Source: Schistocephalus solidus (lineage: Eukaryota; Platyhelminthes; Cestoda; Diphyllobothriidea; Diphyllobothriidae). From it: a stretch of 64,000 bases of DNA. Under the pieces are notes generated by a model. That model had not been told where the DNA came from, made no database searches, and saw only the letters and a list, made by a program, of their open reading frames with translations. The stretch lies in the NCBI GenBank assembly GCA_017591395.1, contig WEDG01002105.1, positions 1-64,000 on the forward strand. Reading direction: 5' to 3'. The stretch's first letter is position 1. Each line of letters starts with the position of its first letter. Positions 26,201-41,200 of this stretch are shown in pieces. The position numbers and the translations under genes are program-made.

Positions 26201-29200
26201 GCTCCCATTGCTACCGTTCCCGTAATACACGCCTACCTATCTAGTGTGTCCGTTAGTAGGGTCGCAGAAGCATTCGTTGTCTATCGCGTATATTAACCTG
26301 GTAAAGGACTGATGCTACAGTGCAATTTAATCAGAATTTTGACAGGAAATGCTGAAACACACATAGACGCAGGTAACGTAATCGCAACGACGTGAGGTGA
26401 AGGATCATCTATGAGCCGTCTCCGTAATCGTGGACGCAGGCTTCGGACGTCTCAGCGGCAGGTCAGAGGTTGTCATAAACTAGATCCACAAATGTTGTCA
26501 CAAGACGGGGGTTACCAGTGAACAGGAAGGAGAGGCCAAACCGTCACTTGTAACTAAAAATAACGGGGTATGCCGCGTGCACGTTTATGTCATTTTGGCT
26601 TACTTCCCATCATCAGATATCGCAAACACTAGGCGGAATTAATACTGGTGTCAAAGTCGAAGCCTGACGGACTATCCAGTAGCCGATTAGGAGGTGGGAA
26701 CGAACTGAAGTACCACAAGTCACGTGAGACTAGTGCTTACAGATCCCACCTGATCGCAGATAAAAGGATTGCAACTTACCTTGGAACTGCAAAGTCAGAT
26801 CTTTGCACGCGTCGACATTACCATGATCACTCAGTAATCAAGAGTCAGTACCCACAGAGCTTCTGGAGACTTAAGTGACTATCCCTGAGTTAAGCTTCAG
26901 GGTACTGTGGTGGTTCCAGTTGACTGAGATGTAATCTGAATCCCAGCTCTTACCTAGAGCTTCACGAAGTTGTACTGGGCACGGTGGCCAAATCTTCGTA
27001 ACAGCTTCGACTGCTAAGGATGGGGGCAGCTGAACGTAGTCAGCATACCTCTACATGACTGGAAATTTTCTGGAAGCGAGGCCAACTATTCTGTAGCACA
27101 CGTGGCCTCGGACTTTATGACCGTTTATTCGCACTCTACTTCAAGTCAGCTTGCTGTATTGTTGCTACCGAGCACAAGAGATACGAGTGTGAGGCTGGTG
27201 TAAGGCCACAAACAGTAAAACAGCCTGCCATTCCAAACTGCCCCACTACCCCTCCAAATTTTGATGGTCCGTGGCTAGAGCGACGGGAGAACTGTCGTGA
27301 AAAGAAGGTAAGGACGTGAAGGAGAAAATAATTTTTTACCGAATTGGGGAGAGTGGCGGAGAGAATCCACAAAGGCGACAGTCGAATGCAGAAATATGAA
27401 CAAATAAAGGTGGCCGAATAGCCACGCATACCTGCAGCTGAGGCTGCGTCTGGCAGACAGGGGCCAGTGCTGCGGTCATGGGGTAGGCTGCAGCAGCTGA
27501 GCCATGCTGGAATAGATGGGAGTAGGCGGCAGGGTAGGTGACGGCCTCCTGCTGAATGAAAGGCTGTTGCTGCGATTGTTGGGGCTGGGTTGGGAGCATG
27601 AGGGGTGGTCGGAAACACCTGGAGCCCGTCGGTTGTCCTTCAAATGCAGGACCGGAGACGGTCGCAGATGATGCAATAGGGAACTGCGCTGGATAACCGC
27701 CGGCAGCCAGTTGAGTGTAGAACTGAGGCACCATCCCGAGACTGGCTGTAGACACCGGCACTACACCCGTACCTGCACCACCACCGCCAGCAGCAGAACC
27801 CGGACCGGCCTGGTAGAAGGCAGCGATGTAGCCGTCGGGCATCAACTGAGCATCCGCGTAGGGTGGCGGTGGACGAAAGACCTGCTGTGCTTGCTGGTAG
27901 GCAACAGACGCATCTGGCAGCCACAAATTCGAGGTCTGTTGGTCGGAGGGGACGGGAGTCCCAACAATGGGCGGCAAATGGTCAGTCGTCGTGAGTACTT
28001 CGGTGTTGGTGCCACCCGTGGTTGCAGACTCCGGTCGCTGGAACTTCTCCAGCCTTGTCAGCATCTCCTTGTGTTGCTTGGTGGTCGCCTCGTAGAGGTC
28101 AAACCAACTGCGAGCCAGGTGGAAGTGGATTTCGGGCAGTATTCCATAGGGCGAGGCACCGGCGCCCTTCTCGATGCACAGTAAACCCCGCTCCAGGGTC
28201 TTTGCTGAATGCTCCTGGCATTGGCTTAGAGCACGCAGAATCTCATGGGGCTTGAGGGTGGCGCAGTCAGTAAGGCTGGCTAAGCAAAGTTCGGCAGCTA
28301 GGTTGACCAGCTGTTGGGAGAAATTGGATGAATAGGCAATTTTTTTTGCACACCAGAGTAATAACATCGTCGAAAAAAGCATGGGGCAAAAGGTCTGGAT
28401 TAATACCTTAAAATAGGCACTGTAAGAAAGTTGAAAAAAACTAGCTTATGTACAGCCTCCTCGAATTCACGTTGTATATCACATGGAATGGTGTCCATAA
28501 GAGTGCGGTGGGCATATGTGCATAATACAGACATAAGCTGACGTAGGGACCTCATAACAACTCGACAAGGGACCAGCTTCTGGATAAATCGGCTTAGATC
28601 TACACTCCCGATATCTGCCGTCAAAGGCCCTCCTCCATTAGCAACTACTGGCCGGTGGAACACTGTCTTAACATACTGGACCTACGATGACAGTAAGCAG
28701 AGCACCTAGGCCTTCATCATTCCGGGTAAACAAAAGTTTATGAGATGGACCAGCGCAGAACCGAGAAACGGAAACAGAGGGCGGTGACTTCAACGCCTGC
28801 AGAGATAGTAAAGTACCGTGCGGTCACGCTCTCGAGAGAGCTGGAAGGCCACAGCAGCCAGCTCGGCGGCATTCAGGTGGTTCCGCCAGGAGTGATAGAG
28901 CACGAAGGCTGCGGGAAGACCGATCTCAAAGACCTGTTGACTGACCCATGTCACGTGACGCGAGTAGGTCCGACTCTGCCAGGAGGGGTGCAGCGAGTTG
29001 TACAGACCCAGGGCGTAGAGACCGATCTGTAGAAAAGGACAGTAGTGTGGGGGGGGAGAGAGAGAGAGGATTAAAGTAATTATGCGAGGCAAGATAAGCA
29101 GACAAAAGGACGTAATGTGGCGAGGGTGGTGGGGAACCCCAAGGTCATAAAAGCACATGAGACGAAGGTGAAAAAGGGTAAATTAACGACTAAACGACAG

Positions 29201-32200
29201 AACTGAAATCACTTTTATTTGGATTTCCAACAACATGCATAACGCTATTTCGTCGTCAGAACGGATGTTGGTGATGGTTTCTAAATTGTGATTTTTGTTT
29301 GGATGAAAGGTGAAATCGAGTCGGAACAGTCGGAGGTGCCCGACAAGCCAAGCCCTAGTACCAAGAATATGTTGGCTCGGCGGCTGGTTGGATTGTTACC
29401 ATTTGGGACGGAAGGAGTGCTGTAAATGGGTGAAGTTTAGGCGGAGGTTGACCGGAGAAAGCGTGAATGTGAAGAGGCAGCATTAAAGGCAGGCGGTTAG
29501 GGATTGGGTTATCGTGGCGTTCTTCCTTGAAAACGTAGTCTTGCTTGTCTGCAGGTCCTCTTTGGATTCCAATAAAGTACATTTGGACAGTTTTTTTAAA
29601 AAAAACACACTGAGGGAAGATAAAACTGCCCGCCGATTCGCCTTCCAACTGCATTTTGAGGCTATAGGACTAAGAACTGCATTCTAATTGCCTTAAAAGC
29701 AAAGTAACACTGAGGAGCAGGAGGAGGAGGAGCAAGAAGAGTAGGAAAAACAAACCTGAAAGGCCGCGAGTTGAAGATTCCTGTGTGCAGCCCCATGGGC
29801 CTCCACATCGGCTATGAACACGGAGCCACTGGCACTAGGCCCACCCGCAACCAGACGAACAGATTTGGCCAACTGGAAAATGTGAAATGCCATGAGTTCA
29901 GTGGGTTTCCGGGGCGGTGAAGGTGAAAGAAGCTTTTCCTGGGTGAAGAGGGCCTGTTGAAAGCACGGAATTTCGGGCTCTGACACCAAAACAGTGGAGG
30001 GTCCGGCCACTGGTGGCTCACGCATGTCCGGTTCTGCAGGCGGGACAAATGAGGCACCGACTGAAAGATTCCCACTTGGCTGCAAATATTGAGGAAATAG
30101 GGCAGGAAAATTAATTTAAGGCCTCGGTTGTCATCTTCGTCGAAAAAACCAACAGCTGCTAGGCGCTAGTGCGTATTAAAATGAGAGAGCTCAGCAGCCA
30201 GACAAGGCTGACTTCCGTCAATAGCTGGTTTACAAAGAAAGGCATTGGTGCACGAGTAGCACAAGCGGTAGACCAGTATTAGTTTCAATGTAAGTTACTT
30301 GTACATGGCAGGATAACTGAGGCTAATATCAAAATTACGTCCCAAGTGAAACGGGGCGAACTGATTTTTAGAAAACAAGTGCTACGTAGGCGAAGGAGCA
30401 TGAACTCTTGCAGTGTAACTATCGGGCGTGCGCCGAAGGTATAGGAACCCTGGGGTGGCAGCCGAACAAAGAAAATCATGTCTACGGTGCGTATGGACTA
30501 GAAGCCCAGCAAATCAATGTTTACCTTGTACAGGAGCATGGAGTAACGATCCAATTCATGTGGCCAAAGCGTTGGCTGCCGTCAGACGTAACTCCAAAAT
30601 TATATACCGTCTCAAGTGGCATAATTTACCGGCTAATTATTATCGTATGCCTAACAAATGACTGTCAAACACCAAAAATAGGAAGTACGCTGGGAAGATG
30701 AGCGCTTACATTTGGTCATTTACAGTCTCGCAGAGAACCACGTTCTGGGCTTAGAAAAGACAACAGTTGAGTCGAAAACAAGCACCCACTACCTAACTGG
30801 GGCCTGACATCAGACGCAGACTGGAGTAATTTTCGAGTCGACATAGCGCATGTATACGACGTCGACAAAGATCGCGTCCACGGTAAAAACCAACCCAACG
30901 GAGGTCACCAAAGGAACTCTATGAAATAGCTGTAATTACAACACCTTTTTAATTTTTCTTTGAAAAATTCGAGTATAATCGAGGCCATCCCGTCTGCTCA
31001 GAAAGATGGTAGCAGAACAGGGGACCAACTTCTAGACTTTCGGATATTTTGGCATGAACCATCGGGACTGGTTTATACAAGAAAGCACCGGATACTGCGA
31101 AAAGCACTGAGCATAACAGGCTAAAAGAAAACGCTTAATGACATCTTCCTCCCCCCCCTTCTCCGTCTCCCATTCAAATTGAGACCCCTGAAACCTCAAA
31201 AACAAAACAAAACTATAGCCAATCAGAGTGAAGACAAGAGACCAGTTTATGGTAATTGTCTAGTTAAACAAACCGCTCAAAGATCCCCTCCTCGGTGACA
31301 TGTTTACAGTCACCGCACCAAGTGTCGTGGCTTTCTGGTTAACTACAGTAGCATTGGAAAATGTACCGGTTAAAACGAGCTGACGGTCAGTTAATGTCCT
31401 ATTCAGGACTTTTAACACACAACCAGACGGTTTCGTACAAAGTGGTCAAGATTAAGGGTTTGAGTAAAGACGCGATAGGCCGTACGTAAAAAAACATGGA
31501 AGGTACCTCTGTTTCCTCGTCATGCGTCACTTCGCTGACAACGTGGGCTGCTGTCTCCCTGGTAAGAGAGATATTTTGAGAAGAGGAGACTGGAACTGTG
31601 TCAAAGGAGACGCTCGCGCGGTCGGAGCCACGTGGGAAGCCTCTATGGCCGGAAGATGAGAGTGATGACCGATCTGGCGAAGAGTTGGAGGACCGTGAGA
31701 CACGCCGGGCACGTGGCGAAGCGGCTACAGTCCGGTCCTGCAGTCGAGTGGCGCTAGAAGCTCGCAGACTGCTAGTGGAGCGACTGGAGTCGCCACCAGC
31801 ACGGCCTCCCACACGAGTTAGGGAACCACGCTGGAGAGTGTTGGGAGGGGAACGGTGGAAGAGAAAGCGCCGGGAGGCGGTGGGTGAGTTATCACTGCTG
31901 GTGGTTTCTGGAGCACTGCTGTCAATAGCTGCCATACCGACTGAGTGTTTGTTGAGTTTTCTGGGATCGCGTAGAGTTGCACAACGGAAGCGTTCGGCCC
32001 AGGCCTGTGGACAAGAGAGAGAAGGAGAGAGTAAACACCTGAACACCACCTTCGTACAATTAAGACTTCAGTCGTTAAATCCGCAGTCTGCAGTAATACG
32101 CTCAAGGTCTTGGTTGAAGTTCTCCTCACTCCCACAAAGGATGACAGTGAACTAGTCAGGAGCAAGTGTGTGGCCAGTGTGCCAGCCAGTGTGTCAACAA

Positions 32201-35200
32201 ACACACCCACATTTCCGCTGGTCATGACTATGTAATATCATCAGAAGGGAGTGGCCGTGAGAAGTAAAAGTGATACAGATGCGGAAAAGTTGTTTTTATA
32301 ATAAAAAAAATGATCACGCGTAAGTCACCACGGCGTCAACATCGTGGGACAGTGCTAGAACTCATCATTCTTGATAGTTGAACGATTGTATCCGGTCGGT
32401 CTACTTTGTCGATATCTTGACAGGGTGTGAATACACGCGAACCAGCTTTCGTCATCCTGCGTATCTCACCGGTAAAGATATATCCGCACATCGGTGGAAA
32501 TTCTTACCGTAAGGCAATAATCGGCAGGATAAGCTCAGTTTAAAAACCTCATACTGCCAGTGTAAACTGACCTTTGTGTCAGAAACGGTATCCGTATCCT
32601 CACTTCCAGATGCGGGCTCGTCCGCCTTAGAGCGGTCAACTGCCTTCACCTCATCTTGTTTTCCATCAGAAAATGCTATGGGCTGGGTCGGCGATAGACG
32701 GTTTCCTGAAGGCTCACAGGGCGCCTCCGCACTAGTTAGGGGAAAAAGCCCAGTTCCACTCCTTGTTGCAGAATCTAAAAGGACAGGAAAGGAAAGCTGT
32801 TGAAGTTAACTGTCCAACGACCACATCGATTAACTTGATCGACCTTCTCCAGTACGTAGGTAGCCTACGTCGCCATAGATGTAAGCCAAAGTCGTGGCAT
32901 TTACCACGTAATTAGCTGTGAGAACTATCGGACAAAACATCCGGGAAGCTGGCAGTCCGGTACAGCCTCGCTGCAATTTTTTGTTTCATGAAAAAAGTGA
33001 CTAAAGCACTTGAATTAGGAAAGCACTAAGGGAGAGCACGGTAGTGGCTTGAAAAGTGTCAGTCACTTGGCCAAAAACAACAAAAATATTCGCTAACAAA
33101 AAGGGCTGATAAGTATATCAACAAAACCCGACGTCAGATGCAGGACAGGCCTTAATCCAATCCTGGCATCCTTCGAAGACATGGAAAAATCCGCAAGTGG
33201 ACAAATGGGGGGAGTAATACATCTGACAGCAGGCTCGGTAACCGAAATCCCTCAACCGACACTTGAAGCACAACGGCGAAAAACCTTGGTTCTGCAGACC
33301 GCTACCACACATTTAGATTCATTCTTCAGCCGTGCTCACATTACACTCGGAGTTGCAATTGCACAAGCTGCCGCAGCAATAAGGCATGGGATCGATGTCC
33401 GACGTCCCGGACATCCTTTGTCGCACCTGAAGCATCTGCCCACAGGACAACATCGGCCACTTTACTTAATAATGGTGCGTTTTATATCAGTTTTCATCCA
33501 AGACAAAGGTCCTATTGTGGCTCCCACGACTGGAGTGTTTGTTGACATGGCATCAGTGGTATTGAAGACATGACAACAACGCGCAGGTTGACAGGTGGAA
33601 GACGAAATGCCTCAGCCGGTCCAGCAACAAATAACATTGATTTGACAGAGTTTCCACATATTTAGCGTGGTTCTTCAGCCGCCCGCGCACTCCACTCCGA
33701 GTTGGAGGTGCACAAACCCTCGAAGCGGTTCTCTGTTATGCATAGGGGCGCCGCCACCCAGATATCGTCTGTCGCACATTATGCATTTGCCGACTACATC
33801 GGAGGAACAGAAGGGCCATTCTGCTTGCACATAGCTGATAATGTGTTTATAATACTCACCCTCCTATTGTGGCTCCCTCGGCTGGATTGCTTCGCGGCTT
33901 GCCGGACACTTCACTGGCTAAACTCCGTTTAATCCAACGGGAGAGGTGCAAATACGCCCTTCATGCCCGGTAGCGTTCGGCAACGTGCCACGTGATCCCA
34001 ATCCTCTCTCTCTCCGCTTTCCCTCTGGTTGACCCCGGATTAAGCAGCCTGCTAGTGACTTCGTCACTCGTCACTCTGCTACTGAATATGTCGACCTTAA
34101 GGTCCGAGGGGAGTGCTAAAGCTAACGATCGGCGTAGCCAAGGCCAAATGGTCTACCACAGAATCTTGATCTTGCTCTGCAAAACAAAACCTTGCGATCG
34201 GGTTACACTGTGTGTTTAGTCAGCTTCACAAACATAATCTACATCCCCTTTTGGCACATACAGTCACCCCATATCTTTTATTACCACCCGATATTTTTTT
34301 GGTCTATAAGAAGTGAACCTGTAAAACTCAAAGCGGTTTTCTTTGGCTTTTTCCGTGCGTGTTGATAAAAGAATCCGGCAGGGCCCTTCAGTAGCCAGAT
34401 GGACCAGTGGCCGGATTATCGAGGATAAAACACGCCCACGTCACATTGACCCAGTTGCAGCGAAACGTGCCTCAGCAGGACCTGACGCCACTTCCGCCCT
34501 ACCCTGGTTGATCTTATGCTCCCACACAAATGTCCCCATGTCCCTCGCTTCTTTAGGGGTCAGAAAGCCGGATAAAAACAAGGAGCGGCATAACTTAACT
34601 AGCATCTTGGACGACATAAATTTAATTTTAACTGCACCATTTTCAAAAAAAAACAATAAACACCGCATTGTTTATGGATTATTACAGGATTTGCCTTACA
34701 CACGAGGTCTTTTAAGAAATCCCACGTGAGCAAACAAAAACGTTTCCGAATATTCAGGAGGTTATACAGTTGCGTTTTCTAATACGCATATGCTTAAGCG
34801 TACAACGACAGCGAACAGCTAACACGCAAAGAGAAAGTAAATATTCAGCTACCTACGAGTGACTAAAGTGGGAAAGCCCTAGTGGGATCAGAAAATAAGA
34901 CTCGAGTGAGAAGCTTCATGCTCCACCCAGACGCAGTCCCCTCGCAAAGCATGAAGACATGGAGGGTGAAATGTAGCAGAAAATCAAACGTAACCTGGGA
35001 CCTCTGGACGCCACTCACGGTCGCCTGACTTAGAGGGCTCTGTAGGCTCTGGTTTGGACTGGGGTGAGATCCTGGTATGGACAGATTGAGCAAACACACC
35101 AGAGCACTCCTTGAAGGTTGTAGACCGGGTCAGGTTATCAGTTTCCATTCCAGTTGGCTGGTATAGATCAGTCTCGACCTCAGAATCCGTGTCACATCCG

Positions 35201-38200
35201 CTGTCCACACCGCCCACACTTCCACGCGTCGGTCTGCCCGTAAATGGCTGTGAAGTGGCAGCCGTTGCTGCTGTTGCTGCCGGTGGCGGAGTCATGGGTG
35301 AACCAGCAGCGGAGGCTCCGTCTGGTGCCATGGAGTCACAACAAAAGTTAATCAGTTCCCGGTAAGAGGACTCAATGCAGGCCCACAACGGAGGAGTTCT
35401 GAAGGCTGGGTTATAGTCCCGGTTAAGTGTAGCTTGTAGAATCTGACTCAACTTCCGAGTGTCTTCCTTGTAGAAACGCAGAAGCTGCAGAGCGAGGACG
35501 TCCATTTGGGTGCGTTGGCCCTCCACAAACATTGCGTGCACGCATTCAGGCACTCGTGTGTGCATGCGCAATACCGAGACGGCAGCCGCGAAGCCCAACT
35601 CAGAGTCCTCTCGAACAGCCGCTGTCCATGAAATGGAGGAGTTTACGTCGGACTGGCTGTCGGAGTGTCCGCAGCTAGTCCTACCACCACCAGCAGCACC
35701 CGTGATGGTGCCACCGCGGGCACGCTGGATGCGCAAGGCGAGCGGCAGGCTGAAAGTTAGGGGCAGAGCACTAAAGGCCATTGACTGACTCGGACTGTCA
35801 AGGATGGCCCCAAGCGGATTGTCTGAGAAGCTGGAGGCCCCACCAGCACCACTGACAGTTGCTCCGCCGCCGGGGCCAACCACGCGAGCACCGCCGGCGC
35901 CACTGCCGCCGGGGACGGTAGACTGCGAGGGCGAAAAACTGGAAGCCTGTGTCGAGGCGCTGTCGCCAGCGTCATATGATTGGCCAGAAGGAGTTGATGG
36001 AGAGGAACCAGCCAATAAGTGAAAGAGGTAGTTCACGAGGGAATATGGCACTCGGACAGCTGAAAGTCAGAGAAAGAGAGTTGATGTATTCAAGAAAGGC
36101 GAGAAGCGGACCTGAAAAAGATCCAACGTGAGACCGGCTGCAGGCCAATAAGCTAGAAGATTACTCTAACTTTTGCTCATCAAGAGTAACGCCTAACCGT
36201 TTACACTCACAGAGGGAAAATAAAGCTCTTTAACCGTAGTAAAGGGTTGCGAAGTAGCAACATAAAAACAACAATTGCGATTCGAGACGCGAATTACGTT
36301 TATAAATCAGTCTATCGGAGGAAAGCCCTTCTTCGGGTAGGAAGTTGAAATAATTAGACGTTTGTCCGTTGCATCCAGTAGTATCACCAAAGACAAAAGC
36401 GCAAAACATGTGAAATATTAAACCATTATTCTGATCTGATTGTTGCTTGGTCAGGAGATTGTGGCAGACGAACTCACTGTCCGGTTGACTGCTTAGGTGT
36501 CAGTGTTAGGTGTCACTTATTGCTCAAATACTTCGCTACTTGTTTGCCAGTCGCTTGCAATACCATGACACCAACCGAAACGCCACATCGACGAAAAATC
36601 CACGGGCGGAGCTGGAACACCGGACAAAACAACACTTCACGCGTTATTACTGAAAACTTCGATATCATGAGGGACGGTGCAACCCCGAGATAAACATCCA
36701 GTAAGGCGAGGATATCGTTCTTACTGCGTCTGTTTGGCAACAACTTCGTCCCCAGACATTTTAAAATGCCTAATTCCTCAGGCAAATCGCCAGTATTCCC
36801 AAGGCGCGCCATCTTCAGGTCAGAGATTCAGCTTAAACACCTCTTGACCGAGGCGGCATTTATGGACAAAGACTGATCTAGCGATCTCGTTTACCCGAGA
36901 CAATGCCTCCCATAGGTCACCACATCTTCATGTTTACAGAACGTAGCTTATAGCGTAGACCAGGTAAGTCAACCGGCACTTTGATGTAAATTCCACAGCG
37001 ATAAAATCACGTAAGACCCCTCCAATAATAAGCTCAATGCGGCAGCTAAACAGGATGACAGCTAGATGTGACCTTATCGAATGTCAAACCGACTACTCAG
37101 AGACAGGACGAGTTTTTTTCTGGACCAGAACTAACGCAGGGGCTAGCGATAACAGTCTTTAATTCTGGCGATGAACTTCGCCGGCACACCATCCAGCTTC
37201 AGTATCCATCACAAAGACTCACTATGAATGGAACCGAACACCGTAGCAAAGTCAACTTTCCAGACAGCACTCGGTTGCTGATAGGGATGCTGCTCATTGA
37301 GAAAGCAAAACACGCGCACTGGAAGATTAGGAAATAAATGCTAATCCCAAGGCTTAGCTGAGCGAAAAAAACATTTTACGTGCTCTCGCAGGGCGTTGGA
37401 CGAAGCGTCAGTTTTGTGGTTGTAAGGCGGCAAATTCTGATAAACAGAGAACGCGAGTTTGAATTTATAGACAGATTTCGCGAGAACACCAAAACCGAAT
37501 CCAGCCGTCAGGTCCTATGCTTAAGACCTGAAATGTTTGGCTTGGCAAAGCGGGAGAACTGACCTGGAAAGCTGGGCAAAGCGTCCTCTGAGATGAGTCG
37601 ATGAGCCTCCTGACGGATGCTGTCAATCACCCAAGGACAGGTGCGCTCCAAAGGCAGGCGATACAGACGATTGAGGATGGCGACCTCTTGGTCCAGTAAT
37701 CTCACCTCCATCGGCGAGGTCGGCAGAGGGGGACGAGGTAGAGCCAATAGTAGGATCCCCAGTCGGAAGGCTAGTTCAATATCCACCGAGGCCCAGTGGT
37801 CAGTAGAGTCCGGCGCCTCAGACACACCACCGCTGTTCCGAGGCCGAGGCAGCAGGACGTCCGCAGCTGCTGCAGCAGTGGCGGCCTGTGTCCCACGCTC
37901 CAGAGCACGTGACTTTATTAATCGCCGGTTGGCCAGCGCCGGTTGCTGAATCGAGGAGGCGGATTCGTGGCCGTATGTGAGGCAATCCATGAGATATTGC
38001 ACACGATTCATCAAATAACTCATCTGCGGATAAAGTAATAGGGTGAGGGAGGATAGAGAATTAAGAGCTAGGTTGATTTGCCGTGAATCCATAAAGCATA
38101 TAGGGGGGAGGGGGTTTAAACACAATTGTTTACCAGTTAAATGAAGCGTTAATTTTCACTAAGCGAGACCAACAGATCCGTAAGGTTGACTACTATGGGC

Positions 38201-41200
38201 CCCCTAAACAGGACATGAGAACAGGAAAGGTCCGCAATGCAGGCATCCTTATGCCAACTCCAGGTAAAATAGGGTTAGGTCTAAGGTTAGCGTTAAGGTA
38301 AGTTTAGGATCAAGGTTAGTATCAGTGTTAACTGTACGGTTAGCATTTGGGGTAGGGTTGAGATAAAGATTAGAACTATGATATAGGTTTACGGTAGGGC
38401 TAATATTGCGGTCAAGACACGGGAATAGTTAGCCTTCTTGTGCAGGCCTACCTTTCTTACTTGGGCGGGGCGTTTCTATTCCCTTAAGGAGGGGTCTTAG
38501 CGAAGAATCTTTTCACAAGGCAAAATAGCACGGGACGTCAAAAGCAGGCAACCACCAGAATCAAAGGCCAAAGCAAACTGCGTCTTGTATAGCGAATGCC
38601 ATGCCTTATGTCAAACTAAACGAACATTAAAACCGCGGCCAGAAGTTCACAATGGGGTGGGATTACCAAACACCTCTCTCTCTCTTCTAATTTATAGTTA
38701 ACTTTTGGTCCCCAACGGACCTGTTTGATGCATTCAAAAAGGTGACTTCAAATATCCCCAATCAAAGACAGACAGGAATGACTTAACATCATGATCCAGG
38801 CTGGTATCAAGGGGATCCGATGAATGCCTCGTGAATGGCGACACCTGCTACAAAGCCGACATCCGTTGCGAAAATAAGAAAGTTTCTGTGATGCCGAAGG
38901 GCATTTCTGGAGCAAATGTATTAGCTGCCCACGAACAGGCATGTCGACATTTCACTAATGCACACCTAAAAAGCCACCGTGAACTACTTGTAAAATTTCT
39001 ACCCCAGCCTAAGTTGACCACCCCCGTTTGGCAATTTTCCCCCCAGTTGCCCCAAACTGTCCAGGAATCGGCTGTGAGTTAGGCCAGTTGTGTGACCTCA
39101 ATAGGAATGCTGCTAATAGCGCAACCCCGATGACTGAGTGTGCTTACGGCATCCGTCATTTGACTTCTGCACGTCTGGTAATACTGATGGTCCCCCCCCT
39201 TCTGGCCCACCTCCTACTTCTGTGAAAATAGTAAAATAACGCGATTTCTCTAATTACCACAACTTTTACTTAACCCCGACTTACTTTAACCCTTAAGTTA
39301 TACAACTGATGAGAATTTAAAAGAAAACGAATGTTCACCAGTCCCCTCAGTTCGCATCTGTTGTTTGCAGACTGGTGTGGGTGGCACTGGGGTGTAGGGG
39401 TACTAGTTAGGGGCAGCACCATACAGCTTGCATTTGGTCGCTCCATTTGTCTCGTACAGGTGGTGAATGCTCCTGTGGCCGCCTCTAACTGGTACCCAAC
39501 TCGCACATGTTGCTCCTCGAAGTTGGGTTCTTCCCAGCGGCCACACCCCGGGCAACCGTCACGACCGGCGGGCTAAACCAGGTGAGGGTCTCCGGTGTTG
39601 TGTGTGCCTCCACACACGGTATGTCTGACTCCAGAACTTCCCACTTCCCACCTCTCAAAAAGTCCTACGGTGGGGGCGACAGCAACCCCGTAGGCGGCCC
39701 AGACTAACTCGGGTCGTTCTCCCACTAAACAAATCCATGACACTTAGTGGAGTTCGGCAGCCGTCTGGGATGTCCGAGCAGCCCTATTTAGGGACAGCAC
39801 TAATTGCCTCCACGCGGAGGAAGGGGCTAGAAAAGGTGCCCTAAAAAATGCTGGGTCTCACGTCTTCTGCAGCCGGCCGCGGCTCGCAGATAGCAAACTA
39901 CGCGGTCGTCAAACTCAAACAAACAACAATAACCCCCGTCCCCATCCCCTCCAGGCTGCTCGGGTGAGTCCACTCACACTAGCAGCCTGGAATGTTCGTT
40001 CCCTTTTAGACAATCCTAGGAGCAACCGGCCGGAACGGAGGACGGCGCTAGTCGCTCGGGAACTGGCGCGCTACAAGGTGGACATTGCTACTCTCAGCGA
40101 GACCCGATTCTCTGAGCAGGGTCAGCTGGAGGAGGTGGGGGCCAGCTACACCTTCTTCTGGAGCGGCCGGCCAAAGGCAGAGCGACGCGACGCTGGTGTT
40201 GCCTTTGCAATCTGTAACGACATCGTGGGACGTCTGCCCTGTCTGCCGCAGGGTATCAATGATCGCCTCATTAGCCTCCGCCTGCCTCTTCGGGGAGACC
40301 AGTTCACCACCATCATCAGCGCCCACGCTCCCCCAATGACGAGCTCGGATGCGGCGAAGGACAAATTCTACGATGACCTGCACGCCTTGCTGGCGACCGT
40401 GCCGCAAGAGGACAAGTTAATTGTCCTTGGTGACTTCAATGCCCGCGTCGGGACGGAACACGCTGCCTGGCAGAGAGTGCTGGGTCCCCACGGTCTCGGT
40501 AGCTGTAACGATAACGGCCTCCTTCTTCTGCGCACGTGTGCGGAACACCGTCTCCTGCTGACCAACACCTTCTTCCGCCTTCCGACGCGGGAGAAGGCCA
40601 CGTGGATGCACTCTCGGTTGCGGCGCTGGCATCTGCTGGACTATGTTCTCGTCCGGAGGCGAGATCGACAGGACGTGCTGGTAACCAAGGCGATCCGTGA
40701 TGCTGATGGTTGGACAGATCACCACCTCGTCATCTCCCAGATGAGGCTCCGACTGCAACCCCGACGAAGGCCCCAAGGTAAGAGGCCGCCATGTAAGTTA
40801 AATACTCTTTTATTAAATTTGCCTGCTCACTGTTTTGATTTCAGCAACCAAATAACCGAGAAACTGAGGACCTGCATGCTCCAGACGATAACGCTACCGT
40901 GGAGACACGATGGTGTCAACTGCGAAATGTCATCCAGTCCACCGCCCTCGATGTCCTTGGAGGCGAACGCCGTCGACACCAGGACTGGTTTGACGACAAT
41001 GACGCCGACATCAGCAACTTATTTGAGGAGAAGAATGGACTACACAAAGCCTACATGGACCTTCGGACTGACGCCACCAAAGCAGCCTTTTTAAGATGCC
41101 GGCGCCTTGTACAACAACGGCTGCGGGAGATGCAGGATGCCTGGATGATCCGAAAGGCCAGAGAAATCCAGGGGTATGCGGACCGCAATAAAATGAAAAA

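Noticed and set aside
28400..28663. 87-codon minus-strand frame between ZSWIM8 exons 11 and 12
   Set aside because: No counterpart in ZSWIM8, where the flanking blocks are directly adjacent. Both neighbours are phase 0 and no convincing acceptor precedes it.
34343..34729. 128-codon plus-strand frame
   Set aside because: No family recognised, located in a ZSWIM8 intron, and the codon pattern does not look coding.
40777..40843. Intron-like segment inside the left retrotransposon (AAG|GTAAGA or AT|GTAAGT to TTGATTTCAG), AT-rich and kept in the right copy (about 62870-62940)
   Set aside because: The segment is in frame with the endonuclease and linker in the right copy, and either splice (67 or 52 nt) would destroy the frame. 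The residues it encodes fit the linker of related elements as I know them, so it is coding, not an intron.
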